From: Streptomyces filipinensis
Lineage (GTDB): Bacteria; Actinomycetota; Actinomycetes; Streptomycetales; Streptomycetaceae
Direction of reading: 5' to 3'
Length of the DNA: 64,000 nt
NCBI RefSeq assembly: GCF_014649495.1
Contig: NZ_BMTD01000016.1
Span: 146,201-210,200, forward strand
The notes beneath the pieces are model-generated. The model was not told the origin of the DNA. It worked only from the letters and a program-made list of their open reading frames with translations, and did not search any database. A program made the position numbers and the translations under genes. Every line of letters begins with the position of its first letter. Within the stretch, counting starts at the first letter, position 1. Below are positions 17,811 to 25,569 of the stretch, piece after piece.

Positions 17811-18419
17811 GTGATCCGGGTGCTTCTGGTGCACGACGCGTGTCTGGTGCGATCGGTCCTGGCGGAGTGGCTGCGCCGGGAGCCGGGGCTGGACGTGGAC
17901 GACACGCCGTGGCGGAGTGCCGCCGCCCGGATCCGGTCCTTATGCCCGGACGTGTGCGCGGCGGACCTCGACTGTACGGACGGGCAGGGGGTGCCGCCGC
18001 TCGGCGACCTCTGCCCGCCCGGAACCGGCGGCAGGCCCCCGGCCCTCGTGGTGCTGGCCCAGGCGAACCGCCCGGGGCTGCTGAAGCGGGCCGCCGAGGC
18101 GGGCGCGCTCGGCTTCGTCGACAAGGAGGGTTCACCGGACCAGCTGCTGCGTGCCATCCGGTCCGTCGCCCAGCGGGAACGTTTCGTCGACGCCTCACTG
18201 GGCTTCGGCTTCCTCAAGGCGGCCCAGATGCCGCTGACCAGACGCGAGCTGAGCGTGCTCTCGCTCGCGGCCGCGGGCGCCTCGATCGCGGAGATCGCCG
18301 GCAGCCTGCACCTGTCCCATGGCACGGTCCGCAACTACATGGCGGCGATCACCCGCAAGACCGGCGCGCGCAACCGGATCGACGCGATTCGCATATCGCA
18401 GGGTGAGGGGTGGGTGTGA
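17811..18419 (+). CDS. ramR: LuxR-family response regulator of the lanthipeptide cluster (RamR/AmfR-like)
   Basis: A 202-aa NarL/LuxR-type regulator. The receiver-like domain (1-120) has the phosphoacceptor region PDVCAADLDC and the conserved Lys in GFVDKEGS, but the usual acidic pair is HD instead of DD. The HTH domain (about 138-195) has TRRELSVLSLAAAGASIAEIAG. GTG 17811 is preceded by AAGGGGG. Codon 44 is TTA (17940-17942), the rare leucine codon read by the bldA tRNA. In S. coelicolor and S. griseus the corresponding regulators activate the ram/amf operon. Its stop abuts the stop of the convergent ABC gene, leaving no terminator space. Confidence 0.85.
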   Translation: MIRVLLVHDACLVRSVLAEWLRREPGLDVDDTPWRSAAARIRSLCPDVCAADLDCTDGQGVPPLGDLCPPGTGGRPPALVVLAQANRPGLLKRAAEAGALGFVDKEGSPDQLLRAIRSVAQRERFVDASLGFGFLKAAQMPLTRRELSVLSLAAAGASIAEIAGSLHLSHGTVRNYMAAITRKTGARNRIDAIRISQGEGWV

Positions 18420-20747
18420 CTAGCCCGGCAGCGGCGCCGGGCGCGCCGTCCAGCCGCCGACCAGGTCCTGGTACAGATCAGAGCCGCGCAGGAGTTCGCC
18501 GTGGGTGCCGCAGGCGGTGCGCGCGCCGTCCATGACGAGGATCCGCTCGGCGCGGCGGGCGGAGCTGATCCGGTGCGCGACGACGACCAGTGTGCCGCCC
18601 GGACGCGTCGCGAAGGCCCGTTCGGCGCGCGCTTCCGCCTCCGGGTCCAGATGGCAGGTCGCCTCGTCCAGCAGGGCCAGCGGGGCGGGGGAGAGGTAGG
18701 CGCGGGTCAGCGCGATCAGCTGCCGCTCCCCTGCGGACAGCTCCGCCGGGGCGACCGGGGCACCGGGCCCGCCCAGCGTTTCCAGCAGCGGGGTGAGCCC
18801 GACCGCGTCGGCGGCGGTGAGGAGTTCGGCCTCCGGCACGGGATCGTCGCGGAAGAGGGCCAGGTTCTCGGCCAGGGTGCCGGTGGTGACGTAGGCCTCC
18901 TGCGGGATGAGCACGGTGGCCCGGGGCGCGGGCACGGGACGGCCGTACACACGGATGGTGCCGTGCTGCGGGGTGAGCAGCCCGGCGACGAGACCGGTGA
19001 GCGTCGACTTGCCGATGCCGCTGGGGCCTACGACGGCCAGGTGAGCGCCTTCCGGGAGGGTGAGGTCGAGGCCGTTCAGGACGGGGGTGCTGGCGGGGCC
19101 GTAGGAGAAGGTGACGGACGTGAGGGACAGGGCGGGTGGGGCGTGCGGTCGTCGGGCGGGCTTCCGCTCGTGGTCCCGTGCGTCGTCCCGTGCGTCGTCC
19201 CGTGCGTCGGGGGAGGGGGGAATCGGGGCTTCGCGGTGTCGGGGCGTTCGGGTCAGCCTGCGCAGTACGACCGTCAGGCGGGCGCCGCTGGTGCCGAGGC
19301 CGTGGACGAGGGAGTTCAGGGCGGGGAGCAGGGACTGGGTGACGTAGGCGAGCGCGCCGAGCAGGGCGCCCGGGGTGACGCCGTGGCCGAGCAGCCAGGG
19401 CGCGGTGACCAGCAGCAGTACCGCCGGCAGTTCGCCGCCGACCGCCAGCGCGGCCACACGGGCGACACTCCAGCGGGCCAGGGCGCGGGCGGCCCGCAGC
19501 TCGGCGTCGGTGCGCGCGTCGACGGTGTCGGCGACCCGGTCCTCGGCACCGGCCGCGGTGACGTCGCGCAGCGCCGGGACCAGCGCGCCCAGTTCCTCGG
19601 CCAGTGCCTCGTCGGCGGTGAGGAAGGCCTCCTGGCGGTGGGCCAGCGGCCTGAGTGTCGCGGCGAACAGGGCCACGCCGGCGAGCAGCGGAGGCAGGAC
19701 GACCGCGAGGAGCAGGGGGGCCAGCGAGAACAGGCCGATCAGGGCGCCGGCGGCGGTGAACAGGAAGGAGCGGGTCACCATCACGACACCGGCGAGTGTG
19801 TCCCGGGCGATCTCCACCTGCTGGGTGAGCCCGGACAGCGCACCCGCGTCCGCCTCCCGCACGCCGCGCGCGACGACCGCCGTCACCAGCCGGTCCCGGG
19901 CCGGCTCGACCAGCGCGGCGACCACGCGGTACACCCGCCCGGTCCCGTACGCCCCGGCACACACGGCGAGCCCCGCGGCCCCCAGCCACAGCAGGCCGGT
20001 CCGGGCGTTCCCGGCGAGGAACCCGGCGTCCAGGGCCCGCGCGAGGGCGTATCCGACGACGAAGGTCTGTCCCGCCTCCAGCACCGACCAGGCGCCGAGC
20101 CGTACCAGCACCCGCCACCGCTCCCGCAGAAACCGGCGGACACGCGTGTGCGCGGGCGACCGCTGCCCCCCGTCCGCCCCGGGGTCCGCCGGGTTCCGGT
20201 CCGGGGCGGGCGCGTCGGTCGGGTCGCGGTCTCGGCCGGGCGTGGCGGTCAGGTTTCGGTCCGGGCTGGGCGTGGGTGTCGACGTCCCGGCTGGGGTGGA
20301 TGTGCTCGCCGACCGGGGTCCCCGGTGGGGAGTGTTCGTCGGGTGCTGGTCTTGGCCGGGCGTGTTGGTCGGCTTTCGGTCCTGGTCCCGTATGTCCGTC
20401 GCGTCCCGGTCGGTGTGAGACATGTCCGCGCGGTCCCGGCCGCGGTCCCGGTCCGGGGTGGGCGTGTGCGGTGGCTTCCTCTCCGGGACCGGTCCGCCAG
20501 TCGGCTTCCCTGCCGGTTCCCGCTCCTGGTCGGGCCTGCCCGTCAGCTTTCGTTCCCGCTCCCTGCCCGGCATGCCCGTCAACTCCCGTTGCTCGTTCGG
20601 ACCGCATCGGGGCGCCTGCCGTCCAGGGCGTGCCGGCGATCGGTGTTCGTCCGTGCCGGCCTGCGCCACCTCGTCCGCGGCCGGTCCGTCCGGGCCCGCG
20701 TTTGCGCCGTCATCAGCAGGCCTCCGTCCCGGCCTCGGCCTCGGCAC
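18420..20747 (-). CDS. ramB: class III lanthipeptide ABC exporter subunit (RamB-like) with long N-terminal extension
   Basis: An ABC half-transporter of up to 775 aa. The membrane domain runs from about residue 201 to 490. The ATPase is at about 540-770, with Walker A GPSGIGKST, signature LSAGERQLIALTRA, Walker B LALLDEATCHLD and the His-loop VVVAHR. Residues 1-200 are unusual: Pro/Asp/Arg/Thr-rich, without hydrophobic segments, and built of decayed short repeats (variants of TPGRDRDPT). The ATG at 20747 overlaps the ramA gene by 35 nt; a later ATG at 20423 would remove 108 residues. It most likely pairs with RamA to export the morphogenic lanthipeptide. Confidence 0.82.
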   Translation of the reverse strand: MPRPRPGRRPADDGANAGPDGPAADEVAQAGTDEHRSPARPGRQAPRCGPNEQRELTGMPGRERERKLTGRPDQEREPAGKPTGGPVPERKPPHTPTPDRDRGRDRADMSHTDRDATDIRDQDRKPTNTPGQDQHPTNTPHRGPRSASTSTPAGTSTPTPSPDRNLTATPGRDRDPTDAPAPDRNPADPGADGGQRSPAHTRVRRFLRERWRVLVRLGAWSVLEAGQTFVVGYALARALDAGFLAGNARTGLLWLGAAGLAVCAGAYGTGRVYRVVAALVEPARDRLVTAVVARGVREADAGALSGLTQQVEIARDTLAGVVMVTRSFLFTAAGALIGLFSLAPLLLAVVLPPLLAGVALFAATLRPLAHRQEAFLTADEALAEELGALVPALRDVTAAGAEDRVADTVDARTDAELRAARALARWSVARVAALAVGGELPAVLLLVTAPWLLGHGVTPGALLGALAYVTQSLLPALNSLVHGLGTSGARLTVVLRRLTRTPRHREAPIPPSPDARDDARDDARDHERKPARRPHAPPALSLTSVTFSYGPASTPVLNGLDLTLPEGAHLAVVGPSGIGKSTLTGLVAGLLTPQHGTIRVYGRPVPAPRATVLIPQEAYVTTGTLAENLALFRDDPVPEAELLTAADAVGLTPLLETLGGPGAPVAPAELSAGERQLIALTRAYLSPAPLALLDEATCHLDPEAEARAERAFATRPGGTLVVVAHRISSARRAERILVMDGARTACGTHGELLRGSDLYQDLVGGWTARPAPLPG

Positions 20748-22506
20748 CGCCGTCGGTGCCCCGCGCCATGCCCGCCCCGCACGCGCTCTCCCCGTTCTCC
20801 GGACCCGCCCCGAACACCGCCCGGTACTCCGCCTCCCGCCACAGCTCCTGGTGTGTTGCGACCGCCCTGACCCGGCCGGCGTCCAGCCAGGCGACGCGGT
20901 CCGCGCGGGCCGCGGTGGTCGCGCGGTGGGCGATCAGCAGGCGGGTGCGGGACGGGTCGGGGGTCAGCAGGGTCTGGGCGATACGGTGTTCCGTGACCGT
21001 GTCCAGGCTGGACAGGGCGTCGTCGAGGATCAGCAGCCGGCCGCCGTGGGCGAAGGCGCGGGCGAGGCCGAGGCGTTGGGACTCGCCGCCGGAGCGGGGC
21101 GCGTCGGCGGTGCGGGTGGCGTAGCCGTCGGGGAGGCGCCGTACGAAGTCGTCGGCGTGGGCTCGCCGGGCGGCCGAGCGGACGGCGGCCGGCGTCGCGG
21201 GCGTCGGCCCGAAGGCGATGGTGTCCTCGATGGTCGTACCCGGCAGGGCGGGGCGCTCGAAGGCGTAGGCGACGGCGCGGCGCAGCTCGGCGTGGGCGAG
21301 GTCGCCCAGCAGGACGCCGTCGAGCAGGATGTCGCCCGCGTCGGGGTCGGTGAGCCGGCCGGCGAGCTGTGCGAGCAGGGACTTGCCGGCGCCGGAACGG
21401 CCGACGACCGCGAGGGTGGTGCCGCCCGGGACGGTCAGGTCGACCCGGTCCAGGACGGTTCGTCCGCCCCGGAGCGCGGTCACCGCCCGCAGTTCCAGCC
21501 GGCCGTTGCCGGGCGGCAGCCGGCCGGCGCCGTACCCGGGCGCGGGCTCGGCCCGCACCTCGGCGAGCCGGCCGGTCGCCGCCCGGGCCCGGGCGAGTGT
21601 CGCCAGCTGCCCGACCAGCGCGCCGACGCCCGTGGCGAGCGCCGCGTAGCGGGAGGCGGCCAGCACCTCGCCCACCGACAGGCGATGCCGGGCCAGCAGC
21701 AGTCCCGCCACGGCCAGTACGGCCAGATTCAGCAGCGGCGCCACGGTGACCGCCCGTGCGGCGGCGCGTCCCTGCACGCGCCACATCTGGTGCCCGGCAC
21801 GCGACAGTTCGGGCAGCGGCGCCAGGATCCGGGCGGTCTCGCGGTCCTCGACGCCCGCGGCCCGGATCGTACGGAATCCGCCGACCGCCTCCGCCAGCGC
21901 ACCGGCGATCCGGCCCTGCACCCGCTGGTAGTCGGCCACGCACGCCGATGTGTCCCGGGCGAAGGAGCGCAGCAGGAGGGCCAGGACCGGTGCCCCGGCG
22001 AGGAACACCGCCGCCAGGTACGGGTCGAGGAGGGCGAGCGCCACCACACCACCGACGGGAGCGGCGAGCGCGGCGAGCAGGGCGGCCAGCGCGCCCGGCG
22101 CCGTCCCGGCCTGCGCCGCGTTGCCGACCAGCCGTGCCACCAGATCCCCGGCGCCGAACCTGGCCGCCGCCCGCGGGCCCAGCGCCAGCACGTGCCCGGT
22201 GAGGTGCCGGCGCAGCCATGCGGTGGCCTGCGCGTCGGCCGTGCCGGAGAGCACGCTCGCGCAGCCGTCCAGCAGGGCGAGCAGCGCTACGACCCCGGCG
22301 CAGCCACCGATCCAGCGGGCGGCCGGGGCGCGGGCCAGCAGCAGGTCCAGGGTGTGGCCCAGCAGGGCGGGCAGCAGCAGGCCGGCCGCCGTGGCCGCCG
22401 TACCCACCGCGCACAGGGCGGCACAGCGGGCGCCGCCCTGGCGCAGCACCGCGCGCGACAGGGACCGGCCGGCCGCCGGACCGGCGCTGTCGGGGCTGGA
22501 GTTCAT
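20713..22506 (-). CDS. ramA: class III lanthipeptide ABC exporter subunit (RamA-like)
   Basis: A 597-aa ABC half-transporter with an N-terminal membrane domain (about 15-310) and an ATPase: Walker A GRSGAGKSLL near 367, signature RSGGESQRLGLARA, Walker B LLILDDALSSLD and His-loop LLIAHR. The Walker B catalytic Glu is replaced by Asp, as in many heterodimeric exporters with one degenerate site; the partner RamB keeps Glu. The ATG at 22506 gives the start MNSSPDSAG; the open frame continues upstream only across the ramS-ramA hairpin. It lies between ramS and ramB in the operon. Confidence 0.86.
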   Translation of the reverse strand: MNSSPDSAGPAAGRSLSRAVLRQGGARCAALCAVGTAATAAGLLLPALLGHTLDLLLARAPAARWIGGCAGVVALLALLDGCASVLSGTADAQATAWLRRHLTGHVLALGPRAAARFGAGDLVARLVGNAAQAGTAPGALAALLAALAAPVGGVVALALLDPYLAAVFLAGAPVLALLLRSFARDTSACVADYQRVQGRIAGALAEAVGGFRTIRAAGVEDRETARILAPLPELSRAGHQMWRVQGRAAARAVTVAPLLNLAVLAVAGLLLARHRLSVGEVLAASRYAALATGVGALVGQLATLARARAATGRLAEVRAEPAPGYGAGRLPPGNGRLELRAVTALRGGRTVLDRVDLTVPGGTTLAVVGRSGAGKSLLAQLAGRLTDPDAGDILLDGVLLGDLAHAELRRAVAYAFERPALPGTTIEDTIAFGPTPATPAAVRSAARRAHADDFVRRLPDGYATRTADAPRSGGESQRLGLARAFAHGGRLLILDDALSSLDTVTEHRIAQTLLTPDPSRTRLLIAHRATTAARADRVAWLDAGRVRAVATHQELWREAEYRAVFGAGPENGESACGAGMARGTDGGAEAEAGTEAC

Positions 22507-22543
22507 CGGCTGCGGCCTCGCTCGGGTCGGACGGGAACGGGAA

Positions 22544-22588
22544 GGCTCCGGACGGCCCCGCCCACACGGGGCGGGGCCGTCCGGAGCC
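22544..22588. promoter_or_regulatory. strong hairpin between ramS and ramA
   Basis: A perfect 20-bp inverted repeat (arm 22544-22563, partner 22569-22588) with a 5-nt loop ACACG lies in the 100 nt between the precursor stop and the ramA start. It is very GC-rich and lacks a T-run. It would act as a partial terminator or mRNA stabiliser, so that precursor mRNA exceeds exporter mRNA; this function is inferred from position. Confidence 0.75.
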
Positions 22589-22606
22589 GTGGACTCACAG
22601 GCCCGG

Positions 22607-22720
22607 TCAGAGACAGAGCAGAACGCTCGCCGCGGAGACACAGGAGAGCAGGCTCGCCGTGCTCGCGCCGGTGTGGGTGTACTCGTCGGACTCGAGGGTC
22701 TGCAGGTCGAGCAGTGCCAT
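22607..22720 (-). CDS. ramS: class III lanthipeptide precursor (RamS/AmfS-like)
   Basis: A 37-aa peptide beginning MALLDLQTLESDEY, the leader type recognised by RamC/AmfT synthetases, whose LFDLQ-like helix is the recognition element. The core holds two class III ring motifs of the form Ser-x2-Ser-x3-Cys: S20-TA-S23-LLS-C27 and S29-AA-S32-VLL-C36. Two dehydrations and one Cys per motif would form two lanthionine or labionin rings, as in SapB and AmfS, the surfactant peptides of aerial hyphae. AGGAAAGGA lies 7 nt upstream of ATG 22720. The gene sits 38 nt after ramC, so it belongs to the same operon; it is too short for default gene callers. Confidence 0.93.
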   Translation of the reverse strand: MALLDLQTLESDEYTHTGASTASLLSCVSAASVLLCL

Positions 22721-22758
22721 GGTGGTGTCCTTTCCTGGTTGGGGACGGGGGTGGTGCG

Positions 22759-25371
22759 TCACGGCTTCGTCGGTGCGGAGCCGCGTGTGAGGGCCGCCGG
22801 TGGCGGCGCGAGGAAGGGCAGGTGCGCGGTGCGGGCGTCGTCGCGGGCCGCGGCCAGCGCGAGCAGGCAGCCTGCCGTGCCGGTGGCGAGGTCCATGGAC
22901 AGCCGCATCATCTGGTGCCCGGGGAAGGCCAGTTGGCCCTGGTAGTCCATCGCGAACCAGCCGAGCCCGGCGATCTGCTGCCGCAGCCGTTCTCGGGTGG
23001 CGCCCGGCGCGGTGCTGCGGGCGAGGTGCAGGATCATTCCGGCGCGGCCCTGGAAGAGACCCGGCTGGGCGTAGAAGCGGGAGGTGGCGGCGGTCAGGAT
23101 GCCGGCCCGGGCGCGTTCGAACTCCTCGTCGTCCGCGTGCGCCAGGTAGTCGTCGAGGACCAGCCCGATTCCCGCGCTCCCGTCGCCGAGGTAGGGCAGC
23201 GTCCGCCAGCCCTCGTCCACCTCCAGGCCGCCGCCCGCCTCCTGGGTCACACAGCAGTCCAGGTCCCGGCGGAGCGCCTCGGCCGCCGCGGTCAGGAAGC
23301 GGTCCTCGCCGGTCCGCTCGTACCAGCGCAGGAGGAACAGCGCGGGCCCGGTCGCGCCGCGCAGCAGCCCGGCGCGCCGGCGCGGGGTGTCCGGGAGCGG
23401 TTCGGCGAGTCGTCGTACGAGGATGTCGGCGGCCTCGGCGGCGTGTTGCCGCAGGGCCGACTCGCCGGTGGTGTCCGCGAGCCGCCCGAGGACCAGGCCG
23501 AGCCCGGCGAGTCCGCCCTGCAGGTCGGAGGCGAGACTGCGCCAGTTCTCCCGCAGGACGCCGTCGGTCAGGTCCAACGCCCGCTGCCGGTGGCCGAGTT
23601 GGTCGAGCACCAGCGCGACGCCTGCCAGGCCGTCGTACAGGCCGAGCGGGGTGCCGGGCGGCGGTGGGGCGGTGTGGGTCAGCAGCCAGTGCTCGCCCTC
23701 GTCGTAACGGCCGGCCCCGGCCGCCTGGAGCGCGTGGAGCACACCGGCCGCGCCGTGGGCGAGGCCGAGGCCGCCGCCGTCCGAGAACTGGGCGATGTCA
23801 CCGGGGAAGAGACGGTCGTCGCGTTCCGGCGTGGCCGAGGCGAGGATCGCCTTCACCATCGAGTCCCGGCTGTAGGGCCAGTCGCCGGGCACCACCGGTG
23901 GGGCGGGTCTGCTGCGCCGCCCGCCCGCGGTGTCCCGGGTGATCTCCGCCACCGCCTCGTCCAGGAAGGCACGCGGCACGTCCGGGAACTGCTCCGCGAT
24001 CACCTCGGCGAGGTGCGCGGCCTTGCCCCGGTCCACCACGAACAGCGTGGTGACCGGCAGGAACAGGGCGAGCCGCAGACAGGCCAGCGCATAGCGGTCG
24101 ACGTCGGGGCCGCGGCGGTCCGGCGGGGCGAAGAAACCGGGGTGGGCGACGGTCTGCCGGGCGTTCGCCTCCGCGGGGGCGGCGGCCTCGAAGTCGATGA
24201 GACGCACCGACTGTTCGTCCTCGGTCACCATGATGTTGAAGACGTGCAGGTCGTTGAAGACCAGCCCGCGCGCATGCACCGCGGCCACCGCCTGCTCCAC
24301 CGCCGCGTTGATCCGCAGCGCCCACGCCGTGTACGCGGCCACGTCCGCCGGGTCGGGGTCGGCGGTGAGCAGCGGATGCCGCTCGGCGAAGAAGGAGTTC
24401 AGCGGACGGCCGGCCAGGTGGTCCATGACCAGGAACCGGTGCTCGCCCAGCGTGAACCAGTCCCGTACCTCGGGCACCACACCGGTCCCGGCGACCCGTT
24501 CCAGCGCCGCCTTCTCCCGCTCCAGCCGGGCCACCGCGTCCGCGCCGTCGGCGGCCAGCCCCGCGTGCGGCCGGGCTTCCTTCAGCACCACCCGGCGCCC
24601 GTCCCGGGTGTCGGTGCCGGTGTACACCCCGCCGCCGTTGGAGAAGTGCAGCGCCTTCTCGATGCGGTACGGCAGCTCGCCGACCGTCGTGGTGTTGCGC
24701 GCGTCGAGGTGCGGCCGCAGGAACTCCGGCAGCGTCACCCACTCGGGCACCTGGAAGGACGGGGCCCGCCGGTCCGGTACCAGCCGGCCCGTGCCGTCGG
24801 CCACCGCCGGGACCAGCGAGCCGCGCTCGTCGACGACGTACCGGCGGGCGAAGGCGCCGTAGCGGACGTAGAGCGGGCCGTCGTGCCAGCGCAGGTCGGT
24901 GAGGATGTACGGCCCCTCGAAACCCTCCAGCAGCGCGCCCAGTTCCCGCAGCACCTGCTGCAACTGCTCCTCGTCCGCCGGGTAGACGGTGACGAACTTG
25001 CCGCTGGTGTCGCGGCCCGCGTACTTGGCGTTGCGCAGGTGCAGCAGATGCGGGCCGGGCACGAACTTGAACGGGATGCGGCGCGGCACGCAGTAGTCCC
25101 AGACGATGCCCGCGATCCGTTCCGCGTTCGCGGCGGTCGCCGAGGAGTGGATCTTCCAGCCCTGGGCCGGCGACGGAAGCGGCGCGCCGTCGGCGTCGAC
25201 CGGGGTCAGCGTCAGCCAGTCGCCGGAGCGGGCCGCGTGCCAGCCCTCCGGCACCGTGCGACGCGCCGTCGCGTACAGCGCTGCCGGCGCCCCGTCCGCT
25301 CCCGGGAGCCGGTCGGGCGTGTCGTAGAAGTGCCCGTCGGCGAGCGCGTACACCTCGTACCGCTTGTCCAT
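22759..25371 (-). CDS. ramC: class III lanthionine synthetase LanKC (RamC-like)
   Basis: A synthetase of 870 aa. The N-terminal ~230 residues match the lyase-type region of RamC. They are followed by a Ser/Thr-kinase-like domain (about 230-500) with a glycine loop in SNGGGVYTG (about 241), the Lys in VVLKEARP, the catalytic loop VFNDLHVFNIM (about 369) and the metal motif LIDFEAA. The C-terminal part (about 530-870) is a LanC-like cyclase fold with GLAHGAAG. I did not see the Zn-binding Cys/Cys/His set of true LanC, as expected for class III. ATG 25371 (MDKRYEVYALADGHFYDTPD) matches the family start and follows GGAGGG; the frame extends to 25449. It phosphorylates and eliminates Ser residues and cyclises RamS. 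Confidence 0.93.
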   Translation of the reverse strand: MDKRYEVYALADGHFYDTPDRLPGADGAPAALYATARRTVPEGWHAARSGDWLTLTPVDADGAPLPSPAQGWKIHSSATAANAERIAGIVWDYCVPRRIPFKFVPGPHLLHLRNAKYAGRDTSGKFVTVYPADEEQLQQVLRELGALLEGFEGPYILTDLRWHDGPLYVRYGAFARRYVVDERGSLVPAVADGTGRLVPDRRAPSFQVPEWVTLPEFLRPHLDARNTTTVGELPYRIEKALHFSNGGGVYTGTDTRDGRRVVLKEARPHAGLAADGADAVARLEREKAALERVAGTGVVPEVRDWFTLGEHRFLVMDHLAGRPLNSFFAERHPLLTADPDPADVAAYTAWALRINAAVEQAVAAVHARGLVFNDLHVFNIMVTEDEQSVRLIDFEAAAPAEANARQTVAHPGFFAPPDRRGPDVDRYALACLRLALFLPVTTLFVVDRGKAAHLAEVIAEQFPDVPRAFLDEAVAEITRDTAGGRRSRPAPPVVPGDWPYSRDSMVKAILASATPERDDRLFPGDIAQFSDGGGLGLAHGAAGVLHALQAAGAGRYDEGEHWLLTHTAPPPPGTPLGLYDGLAGVALVLDQLGHRQRALDLTDGVLRENWRSLASDLQGGLAGLGLVLGRLADTTGESALRQHAAEAADILVRRLAEPLPDTPRRRAGLLRGATGPALFLLRWYERTGEDRFLTAAAEALRRDLDCCVTQEAGGGLEVDEGWRTLPYLGDGSAGIGLVLDDYLAHADDEEFERARAGILTAATSRFYAQPGLFQGRAGMILHLARSTAPGATRERLRQQIAGLGWFAMDYQGQLAFPGHQMMRLSMDLATGTAGCLLALAAARDDARTAHLPFLAPPPAALTRGSAPTKP

Positions 25372-25569
25372 GCGCCCCAAGCCCTCCCTCGTGTGACCGG
25401 GAACGACACTCGCAGGAGTCAGGCGGTCGCGGACAGTCACGTCTGTCACGAGGACACCGTGCGGAACTCATGCGTCAAGATGCGTTCGGTGGCTTTCGAA
25501 CGGAACGGGCGTACCGGAGAGCACCCGGAGCCCCCTCAGGGGCTGCGCCGACGGCCCGTACGCGCTGTA
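25372..25569. promoter_or_regulatory. divergent promoter region of the ramCSAB operon
   Basis: This 198-nt region separates ramC from a phosphatase gene. It contains an inverted repeat GACAG/CTGTC at 25432-25447 and duplicated TCACG and ATGCGT motifs about 10-11 nt apart. LuxR-type regulators of ram operons bind repeats upstream of ramC, so these are candidate sites; I could not match a known RamR consensus. Confidence 0.4.
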
